Origin: an uncultured Williamsia sp.
GTDB taxonomy: Bacteria > Actinomycetota > Actinomycetes > Mycobacteriales > Mycobacteriaceae
Length of the DNA: 64,000 nt
Assembly: GCF_947494875.1 (NCBI RefSeq)
Contig: NZ_CANLWM010000007.1
Span: 1 to 64,000 of the forward strand
Reading direction: 5' to 3'
A model generated the notes under the pieces. That model saw nothing but the letters and a program-made list of their open reading frames with translations, had not been told where the DNA came from and made no database searches. The position numbers were made by a program, and so were the translations under genes. Within the stretch, counting starts at the first letter, position 1. Every line of letters begins with the position of its first letter. Shown here in pieces: positions 25,995 through 37,079 of the stretch.

Positions 25995-27134
25995 TCAGCC
26001 GATCAGGACGGCATAACCGGGCTTGATGATGTCGTCGATGAACCGCAGGCGTTCGTCGAAGTGGATGAACGCCGACTTCATCGCGTTGACCGTGAACCGC
26101 TCGAAATCGGCCCAGCCGTAGCCGAACTGGTCTGCGAGGACACCGAATTCCTTGCTCATGGTGGTGTCGCTCATCAGCCGGTTGTCGGTGTTCACGGTGA
26201 CGCGGAACCGGAGGCGCGCCAGCACGTCGAACGGGTGCTCGGCGATGCTCGCGACGGCGCCGGTCTGCACGTTCGAACTCGGACACATCTCGAGGGGTAT
26301 CCGCTTGTCGCGCACATAGTTCGCGACGCGCCCGAGCGCCGCCCCGCGCACGTCACGTCCCGAGGGCCCGGTCCCGGCCGGCAGCTCGATGTCGTCCATG
26401 ACCCGCACGCCGTGGCCCAGGCGGTCGGTGCCGCAGAAGCTGATCGCCTCGTGGATCGACGGCAGCCCGAACGCCTCGCCCGCGTGGATGGTGAACGGCG
26501 CGTTGTTCGCCCGCATGTACTCGAAGGCGTCGAGGTGTCGGCTGGGCGGGTGGCCGGCCTCGGCGCCGGCGATGTCGAACCCGACGACGCCACGGTCGCG
26601 AAAGCGAACGGCCAGCTCGGCGATCTCGCGCGACCGGGCCGCGTGCCGCATCGCGGTCACGAGGCACCGGACCGTGATCGACCGGCCGGTTCTTCCCGCG
26701 GCCGCGCTCCCCTCGTCGAATCCCTCGAGCACCGCCTCGACGACCTCGTCGAGCGAGAGACCGGTCGTGAGGTGCTGCTCCGGCGCGAAGCGGACCTCGG
26801 CGTAGACGACGCCGTCGGCGGCGAGGTCCTCGGCGCACTCGCGGGCCACGCGACGCAGCGCCGGGGCGGTCTGCATGACCGCGACGGTGTGCGTGAAGGT
26901 CTCCAGGTAGCGGACCAGCGAACCGCTGTCGGCACTGTCGCGGAACCATCGGGCCAGGCCGTCCACGTCGGCCGCGGGGAGCTCGTCGTACCCGTTCTCC
27001 CGGGCGAGGTCGAGGACGGTCGCGGGGCGCAGTCCGCCGTCGAGGTGGTCGTGCAGGAGCACCTTGGGGGCGAGCACCGCCGACGCGCGGTCGACAGCGG
27101 AGGTCCGGGGCTCGGACGACGCAGCGTGGGTCAT
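25995..27134 (-). CDS. add: adenosine deaminase
   Basis: A 379-aa zinc enzyme deaminating adenosine or deoxyadenosine to inosine. The metal-binding [10 protein letters not shown] (HxH replaced by HDHLDG as in the family), [10 protein letters not shown] with the catalytic Glu/His region, RLGHGVRV, and VNTDNRLMS with metal and catalytic Asp are all present. It is the last gene of a cdd-deoA-add operon: its ATG overlaps the deoA stop (ATGA). Length is close to other actinobacterial Add proteins. Confidence 0.95.
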   Translation of the reverse strand: MTHAASSEPRTSAVDRASAVLAPKVLLHDHLDGGLRPATVLDLARENGYDELPAADVDGLARWFRDSADSGSLVRYLETFTHTVAVMQTAPALRRVARECAEDLAADGVVYAEVRFAPEQHLTTGLSLDEVVEAVLEGFDEGSAAAGRTGRSITVRCLVTAMRHAARSREIAELAVRFRDRGVVGFDIAGAEAGHPPSRHLDAFEYMRANNAPFTIHAGEAFGLPSIHEAISFCGTDRLGHGVRVMDDIELPAGTGPSGRDVRGAALGRVANYVRDKRIPLEMCPSSNVQTGAVASIAEHPFDVLARLRFRVTVNTDNRLMSDTTMSKEFGVLADQFGYGWADFERFTVNAMKSAFIHFDERLRFIDDIIKPGYAVLIG

Positions 27135-28441
27135 GAACCGACGGTAATACGTTCGCGCACCAGTTCCCGGGCGGCCGGAGCAGTGTCACCGAGGATGACC
27201 GCGGTCTCCAGCGCGGCGCGAGCGGCGGCGAAGCGCTCCGGCGTCCGGGTGTGCATCGTCATCAGCGCCTGTCCTCGACGGACGCGATCACCCGGCCGGA
27301 CATGCCAGACGACGCCCGCCTCCGACTGCACCGCGTCGCCGGGACGCGCGCGGCCGGCGCCCAGACGCCAGGCCGCGAGTCCGACGGCCTGCGCGTCGAG
27401 GCCGGTCACGATCCCGTCGGTGGCTGCGGTGACGGTGTCCGTGTGCGCGGCGGTCGGCAGCGCGGCGTCGGGGTCGCCGCCCTGCGCCGCGATCATCGCG
27501 CGCCACGTGTCCATGGCCTGCCCGCCCGCGAGGTGGTCGGCGGGGTCGTCGTCGATCCCGACCGCAGCGAGCATCTCGCGGGCGAGCACCAGGGTGAGGT
27601 GTACGACGTCGGGCGGTCCCCCGCCGGAGAGCACCTCGAGCGCCTCGGCGACCTCGACGGCGTTGCCGGCGGTGTGGCCCAACGGCGTCGACATGTCGGT
27701 GACGAGCGCGACGGTGTCGACACCTGCGTCCGCGCCGAGCGCGACCATCGTCCGCGCGAGTTCCCGGGCGTCCTCGGGGTCGGCGAGGAAGGCGCCACTG
27801 CCGACCTTCACGTCGAGTACCAGCGCGCCGGTGCCCTCGGCGATCTTCTTGCTCATGATCGACGAGGCCAGCAACGGGATCGACTCGACGGTGCCGGTGA
27901 CGTCGCGCAGCGCGTACAGCTTCTTGTCCGCGGGGGCGAGTCCCGCCCCGGCCGCGCAGATCACGGCGCCGACCTCCTGCAGCTGCGCGGTCATGTCGGC
28001 CGTGGTCACCTCCGCCCGCCACCCGGGGATGGACTCGAGCTTGTCGAGGGTGCCGCCCGTCAGTCCCAGTCCGCGACCGGACAGTTGGGGAACGGCGACA
28101 CCGTAGGACGCGACCAGCGGGGTCAGCGGCAGCGTGATCTTGTCGCCCACGCCCCCGGTGGAGTGCTTGTCGACGGTGCGCAGCGGCCGGCCGGCCCGGC
28201 GCAGCCCGGAGAAGTCCAGGCGGTCGCCGGTGGCGACCATGGCTGCGGTCCACCGCGCGATCTCCCGGCGGTCCATACCCCGCAGGAGGACGGCCATCGC
28301 CAGGGCCGACATCTGCTCCGGTGCCATCTCCCCGTCGGTGAAGGCGCGGATCGCCCAGTCGATCTGCGCGTCGTCGAGTGCCCGGCCGTCCCGCTTGGCG
28401 GTGATGACCGACACCGCGTCGGGCGTGATCTCCGCGCTCAC
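27131..28441 (-). CDS. deoA: thymidine/pyrimidine-nucleoside phosphorylase
   Basis: A 436-aa phosphorylase releasing thymine or uracil and (deoxy)ribose-1-phosphate. The phosphate-binding [14 protein letters not shown] and the family signature [20 protein letters not shown] are intact, as are [21 protein letters not shown] and the C-terminal beta/alpha domain. The start is the GTG at 28441, which overlaps the cdd stop (GTGA); the longer open frame reads through cdd out of frame. It takes deoxyuridine formed by Cdd as a likely substrate. Confidence 0.95.
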   Translation of the reverse strand: MSAEITPDAVSVITAKRDGRALDDAQIDWAIRAFTDGEMAPEQMSALAMAVLLRGMDRREIARWTAAMVATGDRLDFSGLRRAGRPLRTVDKHSTGGVGDKITLPLTPLVASYGVAVPQLSGRGLGLTGGTLDKLESIPGWRAEVTTADMTAQLQEVGAVICAAGAGLAPADKKLYALRDVTGTVESIPLLASSIMSKKIAEGTGALVLDVKVGSGAFLADPEDARELARTMVALGADAGVDTVALVTDMSTPLGHTAGNAVEVAEALEVLSGGGPPDVVHLTLVLAREMLAAVGIDDDPADHLAGGQAMDTWRAMIAAQGGDPDAALPTAAHTDTVTAATDGIVTGLDAQAVGLAAWRLGAGRARPGDAVQSEAGVVWHVRPGDRVRRGQALMTMHTRTPERFAAARAALETAVILGDTAPAARELVRERITVGS

Positions 28442-28842
28442 GCGCGCCCCGCGGCGAGGTCGTCGGGGCCGAACGCGTCGGGAAGCAGCTCGGCGAGGCG
28501 CCGCGGGCCGTGCGGGTGGTCGACCAGCAACTCCGGTCCCCCGAACTCGAGCAACACCTGGCGGCAGCGGCCGCACGGCATGAGGACGGCGCCCGACCGG
28601 TTCGCCACCGACACCGCCGTCAGCCTCCCGCCACCGCTGCGGCACAGGTCGGTGACCAGCGCGACCTCCGCACACACGCCCAGTCCGTATGAGACATTCT
28701 CCACATTGCATCCGGAGACGATCCGGCCCTCGTCGGTGATCCCGGCGGCCCCCACCGGGTGGTCGGAGTACGGCGCATACGCGGTCGCGCATGCGGTTGC
28801 GGCCATGTCCCGCAGTGTTTTCCACGTCGCGTCGGACGCCAT
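28438..28842 (-). CDS. cdd: cytidine deaminase
   Basis: A 134-aa tetramer-type cytidine deaminase. Zinc ligands and the catalytic Glu lie in GLGVCAEVALV and MPCGRCRQVLLEFG, and the substrate-binding GCNVENVSYG is complete. The ATG at 28842, preceded by AAGGA, is the start; the frame continues upstream through the intergenic region but that is not coding. It heads the cdd-deoA-add salvage operon and is divergent from sdhC, with an IdeR-like box in the shared 219-nt gap. Confidence 0.93.
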   Translation of the reverse strand: MASDATWKTLRDMAATACATAYAPYSDHPVGAAGITDEGRIVSGCNVENVSYGLGVCAEVALVTDLCRSGGGRLTAVSVANRSGAVLMPCGRCRQVLLEFGGPELLVDHPHGPRRLAELLPDAFGPDDLAAGRA

Positions 28843-28901
28843 CGACAGATCCTTCCCGGTCACCGCGGGGCGTCTCGACGGCCGCCGCGCCACAAGTCGG
28901 G

Positions 28902-28920
28902 TCATGTTAGGCAAACCTAA
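28902..28920. promoter_or_regulatory. IdeR/DtxR-type iron box between cdd and sdhC
   Basis: TCATGTTAGGCAAACCTAA matches the 19-bp IdeR consensus (TTAGGTTAGGCTAACCTAA) at 16 of 19 positions, with the right half almost complete. It lies 60 nt upstream of cdd and 142 nt upstream of sdhC. Iron control of succinate dehydrogenase, which needs three Fe-S clusters and haem, would make sense; control of cdd is the other possibility because the box is closer to it. Confidence 0.6.
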
Positions 28921-29061
28921 GTCCAAATGGTCTGCACCCGAGTAGAACTCAGTTGATTCCAAGGCTTGTCTGGAGTGGGTCTACTCTCGGAAGGGTAGGT
29001 CGCCGGACCGGGCCGCACCGATCTGGCGCTCGCATCATCGACGATGTTGGAGGCCCGTGGG

Positions 29062-29466
29062 ATGACAGCTCAGACCGAGGTCGCGCCGGAGCCGGTCCGC
29101 CGCCGCTCCCTGTACCGCGGAGACCCCGGCATGTGGTCGTGGGTGCTGCACCGCATCACCGGCGTGTCGATCTTCTTCTTCCTGTTCGTGCACGTGTTGG
29201 ACACCGCGATGATCCGCGTGAACCCCAACACGTACGACCAGATCATCGACACGTACAAGAGCCCGATCATCGGTCTCATGGAGATCGGCCTGGTCGCCTG
29301 TGTGCTCTACCACGCGCTGAACGGCGTGCGCATCATCCTCGTCGACTTCTGGTCGAAGGGCCCGAAGTACCAGCGACAGATGCTCTGGGTGATCTCGGCG
29401 ATCTTCGTCGTCGTCTTCGCCGCGGGCGCCATCCGCATGCTGGCCATCCTCGTCGACAACCTCTGA
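29062..29466 (+). CDS. sdhC: succinate dehydrogenase cytochrome b556 subunit
   Basis: A 134-aa membrane anchor with three predicted transmembrane helices. WVLHRITGVSIFFFLFVHVLD contains the conserved HRxTG motif and a His for haem b, and LYHALNGVRIILVDF is the second signature. ATG at 29062 is chosen because GGAGG precedes it by 7 nt; an ATG at 29044 overlaps this ribosome binding site and is unlikely. It is the first gene of sdhCDAB, which oxidises succinate to fumarate in the TCA cycle and reduces menaquinone. Confidence 0.93.
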   Translation: MTAQTEVAPEPVRRRSLYRGDPGMWSWVLHRITGVSIFFFLFVHVLDTAMIRVNPNTYDQIIDTYKSPIIGLMEIGLVACVLYHALNGVRIILVDFWSKGPKYQRQMLWVISAIFVVVFAAGAIRMLAILVDNL

Positions 29467-29480
29467 GAGGCGAGTTCTCG

Positions 29481-29936
29481 ATGACAACCTCCGAAGCCCC
29501 CAAGCTCGCGAAGACGGTCGGCACCGACCACGACCGCCCGGCGAGTCTCGACAACCCGCGCTCGCCGCGTCGCCCCAAGGGCGGCAACTTCGAGAAGAAC
29601 GCCTGGCTGTTCATGCGCTTCTCCGGCATCGCGCTCATCTTCCTGACCCTGGGTCACATGACGATCATGTTGACCTTCGACAACGGCGTGCACCGCATCG
29701 ACTCCGCGTTCGTCGCGCAGCGCTGGGGTCAGCCGTTCTGGCAGGTCTGGGACCTGTCCATGCTGTGGCTCGCCCAGCTCCACGGCGGCAACGGTGTCCG
29801 CACGGTCATCGCCGACTACTCGCGCAAGGACTCGACGCGCTTCTGGCTGAACACGCTGTTGGTGCTGTCGATGATCCTGGTTCTCGTCCTCGGCACCTAC
29901 GCCATCCTCACGTTCGACGTGAACTCCGTCAGCTAG
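29481..29936 (+). CDS. sdhD: succinate dehydrogenase hydrophobic membrane anchor subunit
   Basis: A 151-aa anchor protein. A polar N-terminus of about 45 residues leads into three transmembrane helices (LFMRFSGIALIFLTLGHMTIM, then the segment with WLAQLHGGNGVRTVI, then LNTLLVLSMILVLVLGTYAI). The His in LGHMTIM is placed to bind haem, and NGVRTVIADY parallels the anchor signature in SdhC. It starts 14 nt after sdhC and is followed by sdhA after 22 nt with AAGGAGAG as ribosome binding site. Confidence 0.92.
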   Translation: MTTSEAPKLAKTVGTDHDRPASLDNPRSPRRPKGGNFEKNAWLFMRFSGIALIFLTLGHMTIMLTFDNGVHRIDSAFVAQRWGQPFWQVWDLSMLWLAQLHGGNGVRTVIADYSRKDSTRFWLNTLLVLSMILVLVLGTYAILTFDVNSVS

Positions 29937-29958
29937 CGCGCACAAGGAGAGAAGATCC

Positions 29959-31713
29959 ATGCAAGAGCATCGCTATGACGTCCTCATCGTCGGCGCGGGC
30001 GGCGCGGGCATGCGTGCCGCGATCGAGGCCGGTCCTCGCGCGCGCACCGCAGTGCTGACGAAGCTGTACCCCACGCGCAGCCACACCGGCGCCGCGCAGG
30101 GCGGCATGTGTGCCGCCCTCGCGAACGTCGAGGAGGACAACTGGGAGTGGCACACCTTCGACACCGTCAAGGGCGGCGACTACATCGTCGACCAGGACGC
30201 GGCCGAGATCATGTGCAAGGAGGCGATCGACGCCGTCCTCGACCTCGAGAAGATGGGCCTGCCCTTCAACCGCACGCCCGAGGGCAAGATCGACCAGCGC
30301 CGCTTCGGTGGGCACACGCGTGACCATGGCAAGAGCCCGGTCCGCCGCTCCTGCTACGCCGCGGACCGCACGGGTCACATGATCCTGCAGACGCTGTACC
30401 AGAACTGCGTGAAGAACGACGTCGAGTTCTTCAACGAGTTCTACGCCCTGGACCTCTGCCTCTCGGAGAACGAGGCGGGTGAGAAGGTCGCCACGGGCGT
30501 CGTCGCCTACGAGCTGGCCACCGGAGAGATCCACGTCTTCCACGCGAAGTCGGTGATCCTCGCGACCGGCGGTTCGGGTCGCATGTACAAGACCACATCC
30601 AACGCGCACACGCTCACCGGTGACGGCATGGGCATCGTCTTCCGCAAGGGTCTGCCGCTGGAGGACATGGAGTTCCACCAGTTCCACCCGACGGGCCTGG
30701 CCGGACTCGGCATCCTCATCTCCGAGGCGGTGCGCGGTGAGGGCGGCATCCTGCGCAACGCCGACGGCGAGCGCTTCATGGAGCGCTACGCCCCCACCAT
30801 CAAGGACCTCGCGCCGCGCGACATCGTCGCCCGGTCGATGGTTCTCGAGGTCCTCGAGGGTCGTGGCGCCGGTCCGAACAAGGACTACGTCTACATCGAC
30901 GTCACCCACCTCGGCGAGGACGTCCTCAACGAGAAGCTGCCGGACATCACCGAGTTCGCACGCACCTATCTCGGTGTCGACCCGGTCACCGAGTACGTGC
31001 CGGTCTTCCCGACCTGCCACTACGCGATGGGCGGCATCCCGACCAACATCAAGGGTGAGGTCCTCTCCGACCCCGACACCGTGGTCAAGGGCCTGTTCGC
31101 CGCCGGCGAGTGCGCCTGCGTCTCGGTGCACGGTGCGAACCGTCTCGGCACCAACTCGCTGCTGGACATCAACGTGTTCGGTCGTCGCGCCGGCATCTAC
31201 GCGTCGGAGTACGCGAACGGTTCGGAGTTCGTGCCGCTGCCGGAGAACCCGACGACCATGGTCGACGAGTGGCTCGAGCTGATCCTCTCCGAGCACGGAC
31301 ACGAGCGTGTGGCCGACATCCGCACGGAGATGCAGGCGTCGATGGACGCCAACGCGTCGGTGTTCCGCACGGAGGAGACGCTCAAGCAGGCACTCACCGA
31401 CATCCACGCGCTGAAGGAGCGGTACAACCACATCCGCGTGCAGGACAAGGGCTCCCGCTACAACAGTGATCTGCTCGAGGCCATCGAGCTGGGCTTCCTG
31501 CTCGAGATGGCGGAGGTCACCGTCGTCGGCGCGCTGAACCGCAAGGAGACCCGCGGCGGTCACGCCCGCGAGGACTACCCCGACCGCGACGACACGAACT
31601 ACATGCGCCACACCATGGCGTACAAGAAGGGGACCGGCCTGCTCTCGGACATCGAGCTGGGCTGGAAGCCGGTGGTGCAGACCCGTTACGAGCCGATGGA
31701 GCGCAAGTACTGA
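29959..31713 (+). CDS. sdhA: succinate dehydrogenase flavoprotein subunit
   Basis: A 584-aa flavoprotein. The FAD site DVLIVGAGGAGMRAAIEAG is followed by TRSHTGAAQGGMCAAL, where the His forms the covalent bond to FAD. The active-site region includes HQFHPTGL, SEAVRGEGGIL and the Arg in LAPRDIVARSM; CHYAMGGIPTN and AAGECACVSVHGANRLG are typical of SdhA. The C-terminal helical domain ends GWKPVVQTRYEPMERKY. The sdhB ATG overlaps its last base. This is the usual actinobacterial order sdhC-sdhD-sdhA-sdhB. Confidence 0.98.
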   Translation: MQEHRYDVLIVGAGGAGMRAAIEAGPRARTAVLTKLYPTRSHTGAAQGGMCAALANVEEDNWEWHTFDTVKGGDYIVDQDAAEIMCKEAIDAVLDLEKMGLPFNRTPEGKIDQRRFGGHTRDHGKSPVRRSCYAADRTGHMILQTLYQNCVKNDVEFFNEFYALDLCLSENEAGEKVATGVVAYELATGEIHVFHAKSVILATGGSGRMYKTTSNAHTLTGDGMGIVFRKGLPLEDMEFHQFHPTGLAGLGILISEAVRGEGGILRNADGERFMERYAPTIKDLAPRDIVARSMVLEVLEGRGAGPNKDYVYIDVTHLGEDVLNEKLPDITEFARTYLGVDPVTEYVPVFPTCHYAMGGIPTNIKGEVLSDPDTVVKGLFAAGECACVSVHGANRLGTNSLLDINVFGRRAGIYASEYANGSEFVPLPENPTTMVDEWLELILSEHGHERVADIRTEMQASMDANASVFRTEETLKQALTDIHALKERYNHIRVQDKGSRYNSDLLEAIELGFLLEMAEVTVVGALNRKETRGGHAREDYPDRDDTNYMRHTMAYKKGTGLLSDIELGWKPVVQTRYEPMERKY

Positions 31714-32504
31714 TGACCGCCACGCCCGACATCGCGTCCGACCCGCGCAGCGACGAGCCGCCGTTGCCGCCCGTCCCCGACGAAGCGACGATGGTCACGC
31801 TGAAGATCTCCCGGTTCGATCCGGACAACCCGGATGCGCAGGGATGGGAGAGCTTTCGTGTCCCGGCCCTGCCGACGGACCGCATGCTCAACCTGCTGCT
31901 GTACGTGAAGGGTTATCTCGACGGCACGCTCACGTTCCGTCGCAGCTGCGCACACGGTGTGTGTGGTTCGGACGCGATGCGCATCAACGGCGTGAACCGG
32001 TTGGCGTGCAAGCTCCTCATGAAGGACCTGCTGCCGAAGGACAAGAACAAAGAGATCACCATCACCGTCGAGCCCATCCGCGGCCTGCCGGTGGAGAAGG
32101 ATCTCGTCGTCGACATGGAGCCCTTCTTCGACGCCTACCGCGCCGTGAAGCCGTTCTTGATGACCAGTGGCAACGAGCCGACCCGTGAGCGGATCCAGAG
32201 TCAGAGCGATCGTCATCGCTTCGACGACACCACCAAGTGCATCCTCTGTGCGTGCTGCACCACGAGTTGCCCGGTGTTCTGGAACGAGGGCAGCTACTTC
32301 GGCCCCGCCGCGATCGTGAACGCGCACCGCTTCATCTTCGACAGCCGTGACGAGGGTGCCGCCGAGCGCCTCGACATCCTCAACGGCGTCGACGGTGTGT
32401 GGCGCTGCCGCACCACGTTCAACTGCACCGACGCCTGCCCGCGTGGCATCCAGGTGACGCAGGCCATCCAGGAGGTCAAGCGCGCGCTCATGTTCTCGCG
32501 CTGA
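31713..32504 (+). CDS. sdhB: succinate dehydrogenase iron-sulfur subunit
   Basis: A 263-aa electron-transfer subunit. The 2Fe-2S ferredoxin domain carries RRSCAHGVCGSDAMRINGVN plus a later Cys (NRLACK). The C-terminal domain has CILCACCTTSCPVF for the 4Fe-4S cluster and RCRTTFNCTDACPRGI for the 3Fe-4S cluster. All cluster ligands are present. An N-terminal tail of about 27 residues precedes the fold. Its start overlaps the sdhA stop by one base. Confidence 0.97.
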   Translation: MTATPDIASDPRSDEPPLPPVPDEATMVTLKISRFDPDNPDAQGWESFRVPALPTDRMLNLLLYVKGYLDGTLTFRRSCAHGVCGSDAMRINGVNRLACKLLMKDLLPKDKNKEITITVEPIRGLPVEKDLVVDMEPFFDAYRAVKPFLMTSGNEPTRERIQSQSDRHRFDDTTKCILCACCTTSCPVFWNEGSYFGPAAIVNAHRFIFDSRDEGAAERLDILNGVDGVWRCRTTFNCTDACPRGIQVTQAIQEVKRALMFSR

Positions 32505-32572
32505 CCCACAGCTCCGTCACAGCGCCCGCGCAGTGACGACGCCTACCGTGATCGGTCATGGAGGCCTCGTCG

Positions 32573-33826
32573 ATGCGCGGGCGTCTGTGTGTTCGCGTCG
32601 CCTCCCTGCTGATGGTGGTCGCCGTCGCGGGATGTGGAGGGTCCGTGGGTCATGAGGTCTACGGCGCGGCCGTCGCGGTTCCCGGGGTGGCCGCCACTCC
32701 CCCGATGGGGTGGAACAGCTGGAACACGTTCGGCTGCGGCGTGTCCGAGCAGATCGTCCGCGCGCAGGCCGACGCGCTCGTGTCCTCGGGACTCGCCGCG
32801 GCCGGCTTCCGGTACGTCGTCGTGGACGATTGCTGGCAGGCGCCGTCGCGCGACGCGTCCGGACGACTGACGGCGGCCACCGACCGCTTCCCCTCGGGGA
32901 TGGCAGCGCTCGGGGCCTACCTGCACGATCGCGGCCTGCTGTTCGGGATCTACACCGGGGCCGGCGCACGCACCTGCGCGCAGGTGAACGGGAACTACCC
33001 CGGCGACACCGGCAGTCGGGGGCACGAGACCGTCGACGCCGCGACGTTCGCCTCCTGGGGCGTGGACTACGTCAAGGACGACTGGTGCTCGTCGGACTCC
33101 GATCCGGTTGCACAACGTGAGGCGTTCACGGCGATGCGCGACGCGATCCGTGCGACCGGTCGCCCGATGGTGCTGGCGATCAACCCCAACAGCGGGATCA
33201 CGGCCACCGACGGGGTACCCGGCGCCACCCACGACTGGGGCGGTGTGGCGACGACGACGCGTCTGACGAACGACATCGAACCCGTGTGGCGCTCGGGTGA
33301 GGACGCGTCGGGATATCAAGGTGTCGCCGACATCGCCGATGCCGCACGGGATCCAGACGCCGCGATCGGGCCGGGCCGCTGGGTGGACCTCGACATGCTG
33401 GAGATCGGGGTGGGCGACTCACTGACCGCGGCCGAGCAACGGAGCCATCTGGCGCTGTGGGCGATGGCCGCGTCGCCTCTGATCGCCGGCAACGACCTGA
33501 CGCAGATGACCACCGCGACACGGGATCTGTTGGCGTCGCCCGGGATCGTCGCGATCGATCAGGACCCCGCTGGTGAGATGGCCCGCGCGGTGTCGACCGA
33601 CGGGTGGACGCGTGTTCGCCGGTTGGCCGACGGCGCCGTGGCGGTGTCGGTGACGAACCCGGGCGACCAGACTGCGACGATCCGGGTGAACCGTTCCGTC
33701 GTAGGCTCACGCGGATCGGCCGTCGACGTGTGGTCGGGCCGCAAGGTCGCCGACGCCGGGCAACCCATCACCCTGACGGTCGCGTCGCACGACACCGCCG
33801 TCCTCCGGATCAGCGGGACGGGCTGA
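32573..33826 (+). CDS. GH27 alpha-galactosidase, predicted lipoprotein
   Basis: A 417-aa glycoside hydrolase of family 27. An N-terminal signal ends in a lipobox (VVAVAGCGG), so the enzyme should be lipid-anchored on the outer face of the membrane. The catalytic barrel starts TPPMGWNSWNTFGC, followed by YVVVDDCWQ. The nucleophile Asp lies in the YVKDDWC motif and the acid/base region in RWVDLDMLEIG, compared with WNDPDMLE in characterised enzymes: Asn is replaced by Val and Pro by Leu. A C-terminal beta domain closes the protein. ATG at 32573 has GGAGG 8 nt upstream; the ATG at 32558 overlaps that site. It ends 17 nt inside the convergent DUF222 gene. Substrate may be a plant or cell-wall galactoside. 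Confidence 0.9.
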   Translation: MRGRLCVRVASLLMVVAVAGCGGSVGHEVYGAAVAVPGVAATPPMGWNSWNTFGCGVSEQIVRAQADALVSSGLAAAGFRYVVVDDCWQAPSRDASGRLTAATDRFPSGMAALGAYLHDRGLLFGIYTGAGARTCAQVNGNYPGDTGSRGHETVDAATFASWGVDYVKDDWCSSDSDPVAQREAFTAMRDAIRATGRPMVLAINPNSGITATDGVPGATHDWGGVATTTRLTNDIEPVWRSGEDASGYQGVADIADAARDPDAAIGPGRWVDLDMLEIGVGDSLTAAEQRSHLALWAMAASPLIAGNDLTQMTTATRDLLASPGIVAIDQDPAGEMARAVSTDGWTRVRRLADGAVAVSVTNPGDQTATIRVNRSVVGSRGSAVDVWSGRKVADAGQPITLTVASHDTAVLRISGTG

Positions 33827-35333
33827 CCGGCGACCGGTAGTCGATGACACGGATGATCACCGGTTCGGGTGGTCGCGGCTCCGAATGGTGTTCGGCAAGC
33901 ATCAGTTCGAGTCGGTGCTCGATGTCGGACCAGTCCGGGTCCGGTGGCGCGGTCTCGTCGAGGATGCGATCGGGCCGGTGCAGGTGATTCGTGCGCGGCG
34001 GGTCGCTGGTGCCGTTGGCGACCCAGCCGTACTTGCCGCGGTCGGGCCCGTCGGTGATCTTGACCGTCTGCCAGCCGCCGGGTCCGTCATGGACGGCCCG
34101 GTTGTGCGGTCCGCAGGCGGGGGCGAGGTCGGTGACGTCGGTGAGCCCACCTGTGGCCCAGTCTTGTTCGGCGTGGTGGGCCTCGGTGTGGGAGAACGGC
34201 CGTGGGCAGCCGGGTTTGGAGCAGCCGCCGTATTCGGCGAAGGTCACGAACCGCTGTGATTCGCTCGCGAGCCGCTTGGCGCGTCCGAAGTAGAGCGGCT
34301 CACCGGTGTGGTCGTCGAAGACGGCCAGGTACATCTGCGCCTGCGCGGCGAGCTTCACGATCTCGGACATGGGGAGGTCGGTGCCGGTGGTGGTGTGCCC
34401 GATCCCGGCCCGGTCGCGCAGCTGCGACTCGGTGATCGACACGACGATGTGCGGCGGCAACCCGCGATGCGACGCGCCATACAGCCCACCATCGGCCGCC
34501 GCTGTGAGCAGGGCGTGTAAGGCGTCGTGGTTGCGTTGGGCCTGGGTGCGGCAATCCCGCGACGCCGCCTCCCGCAGGACGTCTGTGTCGACGCCGTCGT
34601 CGTCGGCGCCGCCGCGCGGCGACGCCTCGTCGTCGGGATTGTTCATACCCGGCTTCGCCCACGACGCCAGCAGCACCTCGAACAACGCCCGCGTCGTCGG
34701 ATCCAACGTGCCCATCAGTTTCGACATGCCCAGGGTGTCCTGCGAACCGAGTGACACATTGCGATTCCGCGCCCGGTCACGCTCGTCGGGGAGGTCGCCG
34801 TCGGGATCGAGGTGCTGCAGGATCCGTGCCCCGGCCCGGGTGATGTCCTTCGGCGAGTGATGCCGCGCGATCTCGGCGAGCTGCTCCTCGGCCAGGTCGC
34901 GCACCTCCGGTGGTGTCGCCGTGGGCACCTTGGCCAGTACGTCCAGCACCGCGTCCACGTGCTCGTGGGTGAGGTCGCCGTCAGCCATCGCATCGGCGGT
35001 CTCCGGGCAGCGCGGCGGGAGCTTCTCGCCGGTCATCGAATGCATCGCGGTCAACTGAGTCACCTGCCGCAACCTTCTGCGCGAGTTCGCGATACGCAGC
35101 CGCTGGCCGACGAACTCGTCGAGCTTCGTACACTGCACCGCCCGGTATGCCTCGCGGTCACTGACATCCAGGATGCGCTGCAGGCCCATCGAACCCATCC
35201 GACGAACAGCGTGCTCGTGGGTGATCGCCAACTCCGCGACCTCCGCCTCCGAACACGCATCCGAGGTCCGCTCAGCGATCCGATCCAACAGGGCATGCAA
35301 CTCGGCGTAGTCCTCGATCAGACTGTCGCTCAC
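33810..35333 (-). CDS. DUF222 / 13E12-type HNH endonuclease-like protein
   Basis: A 507-aa protein of the 13E12/DUF222 group, repeated many times in mycobacterial and gordonial genomes. The N-terminal two thirds is the helical DUF222 region (RRMGSMGLQRILDVSDREAY and so on). The C-terminal HNH region contains GCSKPGCPRPFSHTEAHHAE (Cys pair and His pair), then LAPACGPHNRAVHDG. The start is the GTG at 35333 with GGGGAGG just upstream; the open frame extends far beyond but lacks coding signs. A LexA box lies 37 nt upstream, in line with reports that some M. tuberculosis 13E12 genes are DNA-damage induced. Function is not established. Confidence 0.88.
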   Translation of the reverse strand: MSDSLIEDYAELHALLDRIAERTSDACSEAEVAELAITHEHAVRRMGSMGLQRILDVSDREAYRAVQCTKLDEFVGQRLRIANSRRRLRQVTQLTAMHSMTGEKLPPRCPETADAMADGDLTHEHVDAVLDVLAKVPTATPPEVRDLAEEQLAEIARHHSPKDITRAGARILQHLDPDGDLPDERDRARNRNVSLGSQDTLGMSKLMGTLDPTTRALFEVLLASWAKPGMNNPDDEASPRGGADDDGVDTDVLREAASRDCRTQAQRNHDALHALLTAAADGGLYGASHRGLPPHIVVSITESQLRDRAGIGHTTTGTDLPMSEIVKLAAQAQMYLAVFDDHTGEPLYFGRAKRLASESQRFVTFAEYGGCSKPGCPRPFSHTEAHHAEQDWATGGLTDVTDLAPACGPHNRAVHDGPGGWQTVKITDGPDRGKYGWVANGTSDPPRTNHLHRPDRILDETAPPDPDWSDIEHRLELMLAEHHSEPRPPEPVIIRVIDYRSPVSPSR

Positions 35334-35369
35334 GATGCACCTCCCCGACCCGCAGCTGTACGTCCATAC

Positions 35370-35385
35370 TAGAACACATGTTCGA
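35370..35385. promoter_or_regulatory. LexA (SOS) box upstream of the DUF222-HNH gene
   Basis: TAGAACACATGTTCGA matches the actinobacterial LexA site TCGAAC-N4-GTTCGA at all defined positions except the second. It lies 37-52 nt before the GTG of the minus-strand DUF222 gene. The divergent glpK begins 170 nt away and is not expected to be a target. Confidence 0.8.
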
Positions 35386-35555
35386 TGAGAGCTGTGGTCT
35401 GAACGGATGAATCCCGGCGTGGACAGGACGGGCGAAGCACGGACTCCGCAGCGCGCACGGAGCGGCCTCCGACCGCTCGAGCCGTCCTCCCACCGACCGC
35501 ACCCCCGGCACGGCAAGATCGTCCCCGACCACCTCGTGACGGCGGAAGGACAGGC

Positions 35556-37070
<1,515 letters not shown>

Positions 37071-37079
37071 TCCGTCGAC

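Noticed and set aside
26061-28106. 681-codon plus-strand frame opposite add and deoA
   Set aside because: Composition is that of an antisense shadow; the minus-strand genes have full family signatures and ATGA/GTGA coupling.
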